From assembly GCF_008831285.2 (NCBI RefSeq), contig NC_045140.1, positions 2,087,528-2,151,527 of the forward strand: a stretch of 64,000 nt of DNA. Direction: 5' to 3'. Source of the DNA: Nymphaea colorata. Taxonomy: Eukaryota; Streptophyta; Magnoliopsida; Nymphaeales; Nymphaeaceae. Positions 30,861-44,510 of this stretch are shown one piece after another. A program made the position numbers and the translations under genes. Under the pieces are notes generated by a model. That model saw only the letters and a list, made by a program, of their open reading frames with translations. It was not told the origin of the DNA and searched no databases. The first letter of the stretch is position 1. Each line of letters starts with the position of its first letter.

Positions 30861-33800
30861 TAACGAGGAGGGCAAATAGATAACTTGTAGAAATTATGTG
30901 AGGGTGTCCCTCATATTAGGGATTTTGAATGGGACCAATGTGGGAACGGTGAGGAGGGCGTTTGTGAGCTGGCCTTGCATATTGACTAAAAAGTCCTCAT
31001 TTGGATTAGATTTGGACGAGTTAGGGCTTTGGTTTGAGCGACCTGGTCTGCTAAGCTTTGTTGCTTAGTTCTTGGATTTAGTGACGTTATGTGCTTAGTT
31101 TATGGCTTAATTAATAAATAATGGCAGTACATTGAAGGGGAAAAGGGGATGTTTTAAAAAGTTACGCTACCACAAAGCATGAAATTCCAAGAAACATTAC
31201 TAAATTTCCGATGTGGTTATCTTTATCAACTTGCTTTTGTTGATAAGCACACGTACGATTTCCTGTTAATTTGATTAGACTTTAAATCCGAGCGGATCTC
31301 GAATCAGCACTGCATGAAATCCGCTGTTTAAACAAATAGAAGTTTTTAGCAACAAGCGGCGCAATGGATCTCAATGGTCAGACCTCAATCCCCTGGAACT
31401 GAGATCGATCTCAACTCCGCGATAAACAAACATGCTCTTAGAATTGAGAAAATTGTCGTGTGAGCTTATCCAAACTGGGTTTAGGAGCCCTAACAAAAGA
31501 TCAACATCTTCAAATACAGGGTCATTAGTGGTTCATAATCCGCTTTTTGTATCGTTTCAATTTTGTCGGATGTCTCGGAAAACAACTCCATTCTAAAATT
31601 AGATTCGTTTTTATCTGACCATACGTGTTTAGCAGTGTCATGCTCGCAGAAGGGTTGACTGGGTGTTGGGTATTTTGGTCATTGTAACAAGAAAGGTTAC
31701 TTTCGTCATTAAATTTCTTCACTTCTCATGCTAATGCAGATACGCCACGTGGAAAATTTCAATTGGTTCCTATGATTTTTGTGCTCTCACACGTCCATTC
31801 GATGCCATTGTACACTGAACTGCAAACCGACAACTAAGTACGGTATTGCCCTCTTCATGACACCCAAATTACGTTTTTATCTATAGAGTAGATTACCGGA
31901 CTCAGACCCGAACGAGACGCAAATAACGTAAGTGCCACTCTGCCAAACCTGTTGTTAATTTCTAATTATGTACGTAATCAATCGCTCTTACATGCATTAA
32001 GACAAAAATTTTATTATTTTTTTAAAAAAATTTATATTTTTGCATGAAATGCCAGGAAACTATATCATAGTTTATGATGCACATATTTATTATAGTCACA
32101 AAATGACGTGCGATAAGACTTAGGAGTTTGAAGTTAACAATTTTCCAGTCACCTACTTAAATATTTTTTAAAAAAAACATGATGGAGACACCATTTCAAT
32201 CTCCAAGGATGCCAGAAATGATCCTTGACTCAACCACTGCGGTCAAAGCCATATGGATCCGAATTAATTCGATCCGGAACCGGATCTGACAGCGACCACG
32301 TTGCTTCGTACTTAAAACAATTGTTAAAGCTAAGCGAGTGATTAACAAATAATTAATCGGTTTACGACTCGGTAAATAATGCTGCGGTGCCCAAGATTTG
32401 TATAGACGGAGAAGAAAACAGAATTATGTGTTAATTAAATGCAGCACATGTGGTGTGATGTAAGCAGCATAATCATACTTCATTAGGGGCCATTGCGTCG
32501 GGTTCAGATGGGTCCAAATCCATATTTCAGTGGACCCTAGGTGTTGAATTTGGATCCAAGATCCTGACATCAGTGGGGCCGACCCAAATTCAGATTTCCT
32601 TTCACACACGCAACATCAAATATTTGAAGCAAAGATAGATTTGGATTTGAATATGATAATAAGGTGTTTCGTATTTAAGTTCTATTTGTGGACCCAAAGA
32701 CATGCACCCTTAGTTGGAATCAACATTTAAAACCCACATTTTTTGTTCATAAACATGAAATCTTCTAATCCAGTAGTCAAGATCAATTCGGGTTATGATC
32801 CAAGGAGAAATGGATCCAAGGATCCAAATCTGTGCTCACTTAGGGACAAGTAAACGATCTGAAAGGGGGAAACCAACAGAATGCACCTTTTGGAATAGTT
32901 GAGAAAAACGGGCTATTTTGGTCAAAGTTACGAGACTCGGAACCCCAGGGAAACCGACTCGGATCGGGTGTGCCAACGATCGTTTACATCACTATCAATG
33001 ACTTTAAGTTGCACTTGTGACAAACGATCGGTCATCCAAAAATTAAATGTTGTGGAAAAGGTGAGCCACATCAAAGCGATCCCGCATGGAAGAAAGTCAA
33101 TTCGAGGAAAACTTTTCTAATTGAAAGTCACTTATTTAACAATCACGACTCTCGACTGGGGCATAGTGCAGTTGGTCGAAATATTGTCGGTAAAAACTAT
33201 ATGTTGTCGCGTTATTTTTGAAAAACAGGAGTCTGAAACGAAACTATATTATATTTGTTTGGAGGTCGAAGAAGAATAGCTTCGAAACAGTGGGTTCTCC
33301 TTTACTTTAAAAAGAATATCGGTTCAAGAACGACTCGGTAGGGCCGAGACGGTTCGAACCGGCGGCACTGCAAGTGGCTTGGCCGTTGGGAATATCTGGG
33401 AGAGACACAAGGGTAAACTTGGGTACCACAATATTGGGGATAAAATAGAAGAAATTCTCTTCCAGATTGAGGAGAGAGAGAGGGAGAGATCCACTGTGTC
33501 TGTGGTGACCGCCATGAATCGTCTTTTGCTTGTCATCCCCTTTTTTCTAACCAAGGCCATGACTGTGAGTCTCCCTCTTTCTCTCTGTTAAAAAGTAAGC
33601 CACAAAAACAACCAACTCTTCTCTCTCTCGAATCTATTGGGGCTGTGCATATTACTCCCAGGAGCAATTTTGGCCCCTCATTTTCCTTCCTTCCCACCCA
33701 ATCGACGAACCCAACTCCTCCTCCTCCTCTCTCCCTCACTCTGAAGCCCGTCATCTTCATCTTTCTCCCTGTTGGGGATTGGTTTTCTTTCCACGAAGCT

Positions 33801-33896
33801 CTAATGAGGAGGAGCCTCGTCCCTTCCCCTCTCCAAAGAAAAAGCACCCGTCTGTCTCCCCTTATCTGACTGCCACTTTCTCTCTCTAGAGCCCCC

Positions 33897-33950
33897 GGTT
33901 TCTCTCTCTCTCTCTTGCTGTTTATCTCTCTCTCTCGCGCGCGCGCTAGA
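33897..33950. repeat. (CT)n tract in the bHLH 5' UTR/promoter
   Basis: A CT-rich tract ends in a short CG alternation (CTCGCGCGCGCGCTAG), about 12 bases before the bHLH start codon. CT/GA tracts are common in plant 5' UTRs. Confidence 0.85.
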
Positions 33951-33961
33951 GGGGAGGAGCC

Positions 33962-36940
33962 ATGTATTCCAGCCAATCGCAGATGGCGAGCGGCCTGATG
34001 CGGTACAGGTCGGCACCGAGTTCGTTTCTGGAGAGCTTGGTCAGTGGAGGGGAAGAATTTCAGCACCCAGCGCCGGAGAATTTGATGGGGAGGTTCTTCT
34101 CCGGCGACTCATCCTGCCTGACGTCGGAGTCGAGCTGCCGGGTGACGGTCTCCCCTCCCGCGACGGCGCCTCCGGATCTCGAGGAGATCGAGCCGGGCCG
34201 ACCGGAGGCGCGGCCGCCCCCGCCGCCCCCGCCCGTGGAGGAGGATCTGAAAAAGAGCCAGGGGTTTGGTAGCGGCAGCGGGTTCTGCGAGTCGGAGATT
34301 GTGTTCCAAGGTGGGGGTGGTGGTGGTGGGGGCGCCGCTGCCGGCGCTGGTAGCAGTGGTGGTGGGTTTTCTCCCCTCGGCCATATGGGAGTGGGCGGCT
34401 TCGCAACGTCCAGTAATTTCAAGAGCTCTCTCACGAGGCGCAGCAGCTCCCCCGCCGGCTTCCTGGCCAATCTCCACCTGGAAAATGGTATGGCCTCCTT
34501 TAATGTCATGTCCTCCCAATCATTTCTTCGATCCAATTTCGGCTAAGCCGTTCTCGTTTCTGTTTTCTATGCTATTTCGGTACTGAAATCAGATCTTACT
34601 TTCATGTTTTCCTGTAAAATTTCCTGATTTCTTGATCCTGGCGACATCTCCTACTTTCAGTATCGTCATAGATTTTGTTTTTTCCCTTTTTGTACTCATG
34701 AACACGCTAGTGCTCTCTCGGCACGCCAATCTCCTCCTTTTTCGAAGCTCTCTTGTTACCAACTCCATTTTTTTTAGTGGGCCGCAAACACTGTTCATAT
34801 TTATTGCTCTGCTTCTCTCATTCAATTCTATACTTTAATGGTTCATGTTTCATAACCAGGCTCTCCCTTTTGGAGTTCCCATCCAAATTCCTCCCTTGTC
34901 ATGTTAGCTACAAGATTAGCAACTCTGATGCAAAAATAATGAAAGATTGGTGAACATTTGGCAAGAACATACATATATTATTAAGTTTGTTTACTCGTTA
35001 GCATCTTGAAGAACTGTTACTTATTTTATTATTTCATCTGTTGCAATCAAGGGAGGAGCTTCAAAGAGTTTAACGTTTTATATCTGGATTTTGAGGAAAC
35101 CGGAAATGCGCTGACAAGATTACCTCCGAGGACACATTTTTTTTTTTGCTACTTTTTTCACTTATTTTACTACAAAGAGCGATGCGAGTTTTCGTTCGCT
35201 AGCGGAATTGGTTCTTCTGCCGATCTTTTTTTGCTCTACCTGCCGGCCTTTTGTATTATATTACGAGTCTGTCCCTGGTCAAGGACAACCATGGCCTTGG
35301 ACTCCAGAATGACAGTTATGGGCATCGGTGACTTTGGAAATGACCAAAGCCACCCCGTGGGCTCCAATGTCTTTTCTGTGCTTTCCTGTGGGCGTTTCCG
35401 GTAACATCGTAGAAAGGGGAAGGCCTCGTGTGGCCCACACGTGCCATCGCTTCCAGCGCGTGGGACCCGTTTTCGATTGCTCCCTTCCCTTTTTATCTTT
35501 TTCTCCGTCACCATCGCCTTCTGCGGACGGCCGTTTTATGCGTGTGTGCGTGGCTGGTGCATGCACCTGATTTATGTCCGTGTTGCCTTGTGATGACAAA
35601 GCAGTCGATAAATGACCTTATAAGATTGATAAAATAATGTTGGAGTTAGGAAAATGGCATGTGATATGCTTTAGATTTTGTGATTGTGTTGGTAAAATTT
35701 GCCCGTAAGTATTTTATACATATGTTTCTTTAAAATAAAGGAAGATTGAAGGTGTCCAGGTGAAGTCCCCTATGCTTTTGGTGGTCGGCCTCTTTAAAAA
35801 ACAAAAAAAAAATCATCTATGTTGTGCTTGTTGTAATCCATAAGTATTTTTTTTTTCTTCCTTTTTTTTTTCCCGTTAAATTAGTGAGTGGTCGATTTTC
35901 TGGTCTGGTCCTCGAAGAATTCCTTATCATGAATAGAGAAAAGGCAGAGCTCTTTGGTCCCCCTCCTTTATTTGCTTCTGTAATCTCCCTCTTTATTTCT
36001 TATCGGTCCCCCTTGTTTATCTCTCCCCGGTAATTCCCTTCTTTTTATTTCTTTTTAGTCATAGATGCTCTTCGGGGATGCATGCATGTGCTTTTTTTTT
36101 TGTACACCTTGCTTTTTGACCTCCAAACAATATTAAGAGGAGTGAAAACCAAGTCTTCGGCTGAAACTATTAACTTAGATGAGGGTAAATATATATATTA
36201 TATATATAATATGCACTCTCTAGTTTCATGGTTTCCTTCCTTTTGTTTTGTTTCTTTGGTGGAAATATCTTTGTAAACTTAATAAAAGGAAGAAGAGATG
36301 CAAAACTAAGAAAATTATGTCCTGTCTCCGCGACTTAAGAAACGGCAATCAGATGAAAAAATCTCCTCGAGATTCCCCATCAAACCTGCTGGAGGACCAT
36401 TTTGTTCACACAAAAGCTAATCGCGTATTACCTCAATACAAGGAAAAAAAGGATTTAGAGCACGAGGGAGACAGGAAAAAAAACGAAAGAGAAAATCGGA
36501 TAAAAGATTGTCTCTTGTACTTCTCCTTTGTCTTCTATGATTTTTTTATGCTGTTGTAACGAAAAGTATGGGCACTTCAAGCTGCCTGAAAAAGTTTGTT
36601 TTCAACAAATAGCAGATTCAGGAGAAGGAAATACTTTGAAGGGCCATCTTGTTTAGAGTTTATAGTACATACTAAAAGGTCACCTTGTTCAGTTCGCTGG
36701 CTGTCTAGACGACACGACAAGTTGACATGCTAATTTGGCAGCATTCTAATACTTTAAATAAGTTTTTTTTCATAAACTACTTAATGGTACCTCTTGTCAA
36801 TTTGAAAGGCTAAGAAGATCCTTGGCCATATCATTATCATATAAGCACATCTGTGGTGTACCGCACCAATTTCCCGGGAACTACTCTTACTACCATTGTG
36901 TCCCTTGTCCCGTCAACTTTTTTTTCAAGTCATGGTGTTC

Positions 36941-36982
<42 letters not shown>

Positions 36983-39900
36983 GTTTGTGTGTTCCAATTC
37001 ACAGGGTACTCTTTGGGTGGTGGAATTGGAGGTTTTAGCTTGGACAACTGTTCTAATGGACAGCATGGAGTGACACAAAGGAGGTTGAAGTCTCAGCTGA
37101 GCTTCTCCAGGCAAGATTCTCCAAAAGGCCTCATGTCTCAGTTATCAGACATCAACATGGCAGAAGTTGGTGAAACCATCACGGGCAACAGCAGCTCCGA
37201 CGATGGCAGCTTAGGATCTGGAAATGCCACCAAGTCTTACATGTCTAGTGGTTTTCCTCTGGGCAGCTGGGATGACTCGCATCCTATCGTCTTCGGTTCT
37301 GCACCCAGGAAGCGTGGTAGAGATTTGAATGGAGAAATTATTCATGGTTTCTCGGATACACAGGTAAAAACTCTCTTTAAGTGGTTAGAGGACTGCTTAT
37401 CTGTGCCTCTCGATCCCAATTATTACTAAAACAACTGCTGATGATCTCTCAGTATCTGAGGCACTGAATCTTCAATCCTACCTTGCCTCATGAACAATCT
37501 TTCAGTTGGAAATGATAACTTCCTAATGGCGGCCAGAATCACCTTACTGTCAAGCTTACAAAGTTATCTTCTCCGCAGGCAATTGTTTGCGTTTGAGATG
37601 AATGTTGTCCTTTTTTGTTGGGCCTATTTGTCAGCACAAGTTTTCTGCTTGTTGGTGCATGTTCTTTGTCTACCCCTAGGAATTAGGACGATTTATTTCC
37701 TTTTAATCGTATCCAAAAATAAAGGCTCCTCCGGAAATATGGTTAACACATACAGATAGAAGGGCTATCACTGAGATTCTAAAGTTGACAAAGGAATGAA
37801 CGACTTACCAAATTTACTCTGAACAATAGATAGAGGTTTGGAAGTGCCATTGAGATTCTAAAGTTGACAAAGGAATAAAGACTCACCAAATTTATTCTGC
37901 ACAATCTAAGCTTGTGAAAGCAAAGCTAGCGAGACATTCATTTACCTTCAACTCGTTAATTTTTGAGAACTACCAATCAGCTAGATGCATTTCTTATGAT
38001 GTAAAGCATGTTATGTGAAAGCACCATGTGTTCTAGTACCTTCTTAGCATGCCATACTGTGCATAGTTTTTTAACTTTCTTTATAGTTTTGTCTATTTCA
38101 CTTAACAGGGTTTTGCTTACACACGGTTATTTGAAACCTTTCTCAGTTTGGGCTAGCTAAGACACCAATAGATATGGTTTCTATGGAGAAGTATCTACAA
38201 ATTCAACAAGATGCAGTTCCTTGCAAGATTCGCGCCAAGCGTGGCTGTGCAACTCATCCACGAAGCATTGCTGAGAGGGTTGGTTATATTGCTTAGCACT
38301 GAGAGATATATGTTCCATGTACACCTTATTAGTATGAATTGGTCTGCATATCTTGGATTCTTGATAGATGCATGTCTATCTGCCTACATGGATGTGCATG
38401 TGGCATCGTGCATCACTGACTGGCCTTTCTATTTAGGAAAGAAGAACAAGAATTAGTGAAAAGCTGAGAAAGTTGCAGGAGCTTGTGCCCAATATGGACA
38501 AGGTAACTTCAACAGCTTATGCATTTACCATTCACCTGTATTAACTTAATCTACTAAGTAGACTTCCATTCCGTTTCTACATGTTATTTTCTAGTCTTGT
38601 TCCATTTGACCCCTTTATATGCATGCTCCGAAGAAGCCAGCTAACTCCGAATTGAAAGTGCAGCTGCCTTCACATCTAATGCTCTCCCCACTTCACTGCT
38701 TCCACCCAATTTTCTGTTTATCGGACACAATGACAACTATATATTTGCTGATACAACAACAGGAGTCGCAATATTTTGGAACAGGAGAGTGTCAGCACCT
38801 AACATACTTCTGAGGACTGAAAATATGTTCCCATTTCTATGAATTAAAATCATTAACGGCAAACATTTAATGAAGGAAAAAATCTTAAGATTTTAAAATT
38901 ATAAATTTATAAGAATAAAAAGTCAATATATTCATGGTTGTTTTTAATGGCAAGAGAACTTCCCACATTTTCTTGAACTATTGCCAAAGCTAGGTGATAT
39001 TTTTTGCTTAGTTGTCACAAAGTCCTTAATAATACATGCTTTAACATGACAATTGCATTTATGTTTCCAGAGAGAGGCAATGATTTAGCTAGAAAAGTAA
39101 AATCTCCATGGACATGTTTGTTCTCAAAAAAAGTGTTGTTCACTTGCTCAACAAGTAGCATATCCTGTGATACAGCATCATATGCAAAGTGAAAGCCAAC
39201 TATTAGCATTAATATGAGTAGTCTTTTGTTTGCTGGATGTAGAGCATGGTGGTTTAATTGTCCTCTATGCTACTGAAAACCAGTTGATAGGTTCAATGAA
39301 GCATGTAATTTGGGTGTTTCAGCTACAGTGGGAATCTAGAGTGACCTCTTGAGTCTTGACATGATAATTTGGACTTAATATATGCAACTGGATTTTTGTT
39401 GTCTTCTTTTCCTTTTGTGCCTTCTACAACATGAACTGAAATGACCTGATGTGATGCATTCAGCAATTCATGACCTATAAATTATGGGAAATTGGGAATT
39501 TCATAATGCTTGACAGATAAAGGAAATGGATAGTGGTGGTATGCAGTTACGATTCACGGTAGGAACTGAGCACCGCAGGACAAGTTTTTTCTAAATGTAG
39601 CAAATTCATTTTTTTCATAAAGAACTGGGCTCATTTTGAAGGCAGTCTTGCAAAAATTCTAAGTTTCATTGTATTGAAAATAGGAAAAGTCTCCTTGAAT
39701 GAAAAAAATTTAGAGGTAGTGTAGAGATATTTGTGATTCCAGTTAACCCAAGTTGTGTTCACTAAAGTTAGCGTTAAGGGATTGACACACCAGATGATAT
39801 TTATCATCTAACTATTCTGAACTACTCTCTGCCATGGATATAACTGAACGAACTTGGAGATCAAGGGAAGAGAAGGCATGGGTGTAAATTCACCTTTTTC

Positions 39901-42722
39901 ACTATTCACATTAGATCACAATTAGATGAAAAGTTAAGCCTGCAGAGCATACATGAAATGAAGTGACCCAAATCTCTCTCTCTCTAACATGATCCATGAT
40001 TGTTGAATTATCTTTCATAATCACCATTTTCTTTATTCATTAATAGGGGTTAACTACTGTTCTGATGTAGTTTTTGGCTTTCACCTCAAATGCCACACAT
40101 CTTCATTTTCTCATTGATTTAGGGTTCTAATATTCATGATCTTCTTTTACTATATTTTTTATCCTATTTTTTGTACTTGCAGCAAACAAACACTGCAGAC
40201 ATGTTGGACTTGGCTGTTCAATATATCAAATCTCTTCAAAATGATGTTCAAGTATGTGCACTAAACTTTGTCTGGTATAGCTTTTCTATGATGTATCGTT
40301 TCAGTCACTTGGTACACATCTTCTGTGTCAAAATAGCACAAAATGTGTGGTTATTCGGTGACACCTAAAGGGCTTGCTTAAAGTTATGTGAAGCATAATG
40401 AACATTATTCTTTTTGTTTCCCATAGTTCTTTATTATGGCCTTAATTGTTGGTTTTTCAAATCCTTTTATCATCTTGTTCTTGACTGTATGATCTTGTTC
40501 ATTTATCATACAATAATTTAGATGTCCATGAAAATGCATTTTAGTACAATGTTAATGTTTAAACACGTGCATGTACAGCTGTTTTATTTGTCTGGGCATG
40601 TATTTGTATATTTTATGTGCAGCCCATGTTCCTTATGTGCCAGTTCTACAAAATGCTTGGATTGTCTGTAGCATGTTCATTAGAAGAACTGTAAGGATAA
40701 AAAATGAGATATTGGCCTAAAGGTACATCCAAAAGACTAGAGGCACGTACAAACTCCAATTCGGAGTATTTCAAAGTTGAAAAAGGAATATTGCAGCTGA
40801 GTCGGTCAGTCCCCATAATTTTGCATTTAATGAGATGAAAAATATCTTTTTATCGTGGTGCCTGAAGAGTCCCCATCTACCTGTTCAAGTGTACAGTTTG
40901 CTATGGTGTCCATGCTCATGTCACATAGAGTTTGAGGTTGCCTTGTAAAATCTTGTGCATAACTTAGTGGAGGCTCAGAAGATATAACAAACTTCAAAAG
41001 TTCAAATGTGTGCATTTTGTAGAACATTCCTAGAAATGTCGTTATATAAGTGTAGGCACTGAAATCAAGGTGTAAGCTAAAATCATTCCATCATTTTATA
41101 CTAGTGGTAACTACAAAATAAGGGTCTTTTCTTTCTGGAACAGCTAGGGTCTTTTCTTTCTGGAACAACTATTGGCACATCTTTGTAATTGTACCTTAGG
41201 GTGCTTTCTTTAAGGATACTGACCTGGATACCTTGTTTTCTGATGGCTCAGAATTGTGTAATGTGTCACAAGAACATTTTAGGATGAGAACTGTTCTACC
41301 ACATGCCTAAATGAACTTAGATACTGTATTAGTTAAAATTTTGAACAAACAATTGATGGTAAAGGGGAAAAGACACAAAGTGAAAAATAGAAAATCAGTG
41401 GATAAGTGAAACCATGGCTACACATGGTTCAGGTTGAACTGTTGAAGTCAGATGCCTGACAGAAACTGTACTTATGTAGTTCGATGCAGATATGAGCTTC
41501 ACATGTAATCGGTGGTCAGGTTTGGGTTCACCAAATTTTGTATGCAAGTCTTATGTCCTTATCTCGACTCTATCTGATCACATGCATGTGACAGATTTTA
41601 AAATAATCTAACCTGAATTTGTTTTCAGCTAATTTTATCTCTTTCCAAATCAAAACCTGAACCCAATGGATCAGATCTTTCTATCTCAGGCTTCTTGGTA
41701 CATTCCTAGTTGCTGCTGAATCTGACTGGTTGGCATCTCTAAATTGGTGAATCTGATAGGAAACATATAGTATGATCACAACCCATAAACATGCTGCAAC
41801 AAGAACTACTCAGAATACAAACTTTAGAGGAACAACTATAATTCATGACCATGCTGCAACAAGAACTATTAAATAACATATTGCTTGTGGAAGTAATAAA
41901 CAGCACCGCGAAAATTTGTGACTTCAAAGATCACTAAGGAGCAATAAGATTTCCTGGATGTAGTGTTTAATACACCGGGTGACAGAAAAAGATTCCATTT
42001 GAACCATTTCCTTTCTTTCCTCCTTTTGCCCCTATACTAGTTCCTATGTGTTACCAACACAAGGGACAGTTTTGTTTATTATTTCTCTCCCTCGTGGTGA
42101 TATCGTTAATATTCTGTGTAAGAGAAGTTTTTTAATTCAAAATTGGATAAAGATTTTTACCCTTGAAAGCAATATGGTAGTACCATATTTTTTTTAAGGA
42201 ACCTGGCAAACCTTTTCCCATATATGTGGAATGGATGTTTCATATCCTATTGATGTATGATAGTGAAAAAGGTTGTGTTGCATTATGTTGGTTTAATTTG
42301 TTTCTGCAATGTCGAACTTGAGTATTGCCAGCATGTTTATGGTTATGTTACTGGGACACGTATTGAAACTCTGAACTGGAGCTAATGATATTGGCTATCC
42401 GAAAATTTATGACATATGATTGAGAAATGGATAACTGAATTTTGTCATGAAGTTCAAAGAAGAGATTTTAATTTAACATGGAGTTTTGTCAGATTTCAAT
42501 ATCTTTCATGTTATCTGTTCCTAAAAAGAGCCAGAGTCAAAAAATGTTTGATAAAAAATATGCCACTGAGGCTTATCTTTAGTTGATGCAATTTTGTTCA
42601 AGTGATTTTGTATGTTCAGAGCATTTCCTGGATTCATTCTCAGTATTACTTGTTGGTTGCAGACTCTCACACAAGAACGTGGCAATTGCACTTGCTCAAG
42701 CAAGCAAGAAGCAAAATCATAA
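33962..42722 (+). CDS. AKS/FBH-type bHLH transcription factor
   Basis: This nuclear DNA-binding factor belongs to the plant bHLH clade of Arabidopsis bHLH122/AKS1 and FBH proteins, tied to stomatal opening and CONSTANS activation. Exons are 33962-34487, 37005-37363, 38147-38278, 38437-38502, 40183-40251 and 42663-42722 (1212 nt, 403 aa). The start gives the clade's N-terminus, LMRYRSAPSSFLESLV (residues 12-27). A Pro/Gly-rich low-complexity region follows, then RRSSSPAGFLANL at the end of exon 1 and SRQDSPKGLMSQLSDI in exon 2. The bHLH region (about 330-384) reads KIRAKRGCATHPRSIAERER, RTRISEKLRKLQELVPNMDK, then QTNTADMLDLAVQYIKSLQ. The usual first-helix His is Arg, as is typical of this clade, with Glu and Arg kept. 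RYRSAPS and RRSSSP look like kinase/14-3-3 sites (inference from AKS1). The C-terminus after helix 2 is short. Which family member it is cannot be told. Confidence 0.95.
36943..36980 (+). repeat. (CT)n tract just before the exon 2 acceptor of the bHLH gene
   Basis: About 19 CT units lie 24 bases before the acceptor AG at 37003-37004. The tract sits where the polypyrimidine tract is needed, so its length could affect splicing. Confidence 0.9.
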
Positions 42723-43612
42723 TAGGAAGAGCACCAAATTTAAAGACTGAAATCACTTTCTTACCATAGGCAGCAATATGGAGAGTTGGATAAGATTGAG
42801 ATCATCATGACCGTGAAATTATGGTTTTATGTCTGAGGCAACTGTGTTTGTTCTTGTACATATATGGATCTAATCTTGCTTCCTCTTTCTGGAGGGTCTT
42901 ATCTCTAAGAATTTCGGCTCCTATTGAACCTTCATGTATTGTGCACCAACATGAATGAGTTAGTGCACAAAGCAGATCATTCTCGCAACAAGCTTTACTA
43001 ATTCATCGTATCTATGAGTAGGAAACCGCCGTTGATCATAGCTGCTGTTGCAGCAGCAATGATCTTACCATTTTGGTGTAAGTTGATTCTAAGTGGTGGT
43101 TCTTGTGAAACAAATCTGTTGTTGATGGTACTACAGTTGCTGATATTACACAATAATGATCTCGTAATTGTTTTGAATCTAAGTTCTCCGTGAAGGTTGT
43201 GAGACAAATTTGCCATGCAAGAAAATGAGGTAAAGCGTGTATTCTTTAGTTCTTATTGTTATAGAGAGAGAGAGAGAGAAGTCGATCGCTATGCTGTACA
43301 GGGCTGTTATCATTTTAACCGCTAGAACAGATAAAATACGATGGTTTTAATATTTTATTTTGGCATTACGTTATGTATACAATATAGCCCATATGTCTGG
43401 ATCACAGTTCAGAAAGCTGCAATTTTTCTTATCATGGTACTTAAACAATATCTTTGAAAGTGTTTCAGTCTTACTATGATTCTTGCACATTATTTTCTAA
43501 AAAGGTGTTTTTGGTTAACGATGAGATTTTAACTGGATCGTAGATAAGTAGGTGCCCCTGCCAAATGCACCATGAAAAATGTTCTCATCATGTCACACCT
43601 AACTAGAGCCAA

Positions 43613-43680
43613 GGGTTTGGCGCACTGGGTGGGGCTATGGCTGTAAGACCTTTGAATCTCATGGCATCAGCTTTTGCAAC
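43613..43680 (+). repeat. tRNA-like SINE candidate 1
   Basis: Box A-like TGGCGCACTGGG (43619-43630) fits TRGYNNARYNGG at 11 of 12 positions. A box B-like CCTTTGAATCT follows about 20 bases downstream. No poly-A/T tail or target duplication was confirmed, so this is tentative. Confidence 0.28.
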
Positions 43681-44159
43681 GCATAAAGCAAGGTGCACCT
43701 GCCGAAGTTAGAAAGCTATATTATATTTATTTACATACTTTTCATCCCGACTATTTGTTTGCTTATATATTATTGCCCTTCAATATTTATTTATATACTC
43801 TGCCTTCCAAATATTTTACTATATATTTGATGGGTCTAAAATTTCTTTTGAATTAGTGGTCCTCAGTCAAAGGTTTCCAGTTACCATACTGGTACTTCCC
43901 TAGACTAAACAAATACTATCTCGATCGAATAAACAAAGAAAAATGTATTGCTACAATATAAGTCACATTAAGGCCAATTACACCGAGGAAACCATGAAAA
44001 AAGGATGATACATCTCTACCTGTATCGTTACTCAAGAGTTATAATTTCTATATTTTGCTGTGCATTTGAACATACGTCTATAAAAAAACAAAAGCATTTA
44101 CTAACGTCATTACCAAGTTGAGAGAGAAATCCTGTTTCTGTAACTTTAAAAGGCAACTT

Positions 44160-44510
44160 ATGTTTGCCCAAAGGGGTATAGTGCAACTGGGCAACAAGGT
44201 GGCTCATGAAAAAAGGGCCTGAGTTTTGAATCTCCATAGTCACTGTCATACTTTGGTGCGCTACTCTTTTCTACTGCAAACCATGGCCGACATTTCCAGA
44301 TCGAGTCAAGTTTTCTGCATACTTTTGTGCGCCTAACAAATATGCACCAAAGGGTTTGGAGGGAATTTTTTAAATTTTTATGAAACAATGGGTAGTTTAG
44401 ACTTTTTGATTTTTTCACAATCTTTTTTACCTTCTTAGAAAGTTTCTTGTTTTAATTTTAATTAGGGTATTTTGGTGTAACTGTAACTTCACCAAAATCC
44501 TTCCTAAAGC
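44160..44510 (+). repeat. tRNA-like SINE candidate 2 with attached dispersed repeat
   Basis: Box A-like TAGTGCAACTGG (44179-44190) fits TRGYNNARYNGG fully. A box B-like GTTTTGAATCT lies near 44223-44233, about 33 bases further. The following 44330-44510 resembles 22740-22920. Together they could be a SINE head and body, or two unrelated pieces. Confidence 0.3.

Larger units (their letters stand above)
16633..33300. other. Long gene-poor repeat-rich region
   Basis: About 16.7 kb with no gene I can support. Open frames here are short, AT-rich and unlike known families. The longer ones, 18803-19342 (+) and 29789-30139 (+), have no domain signature. The region holds microsatellites, a minisatellite, tandem duplications and several decayed dispersed repeats, some listed separately. 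The stretch just left of 33300 approaches the bHLH promoter. Confidence 0.5.

Noticed and set aside
31290..31442. Possible Harbinger-type MITE end (AAACAAACATGCTC then TTA)
   Set aside because: One end resembles a Tourist-like terminus, but I could not find the matching inverted end or the second TTA copy.
33164..33175. Third box A-like word (TAGTGCAGTTGG)
   Set aside because: It fits the box A pattern, but no box B follows at the right distance, so it is likely chance.
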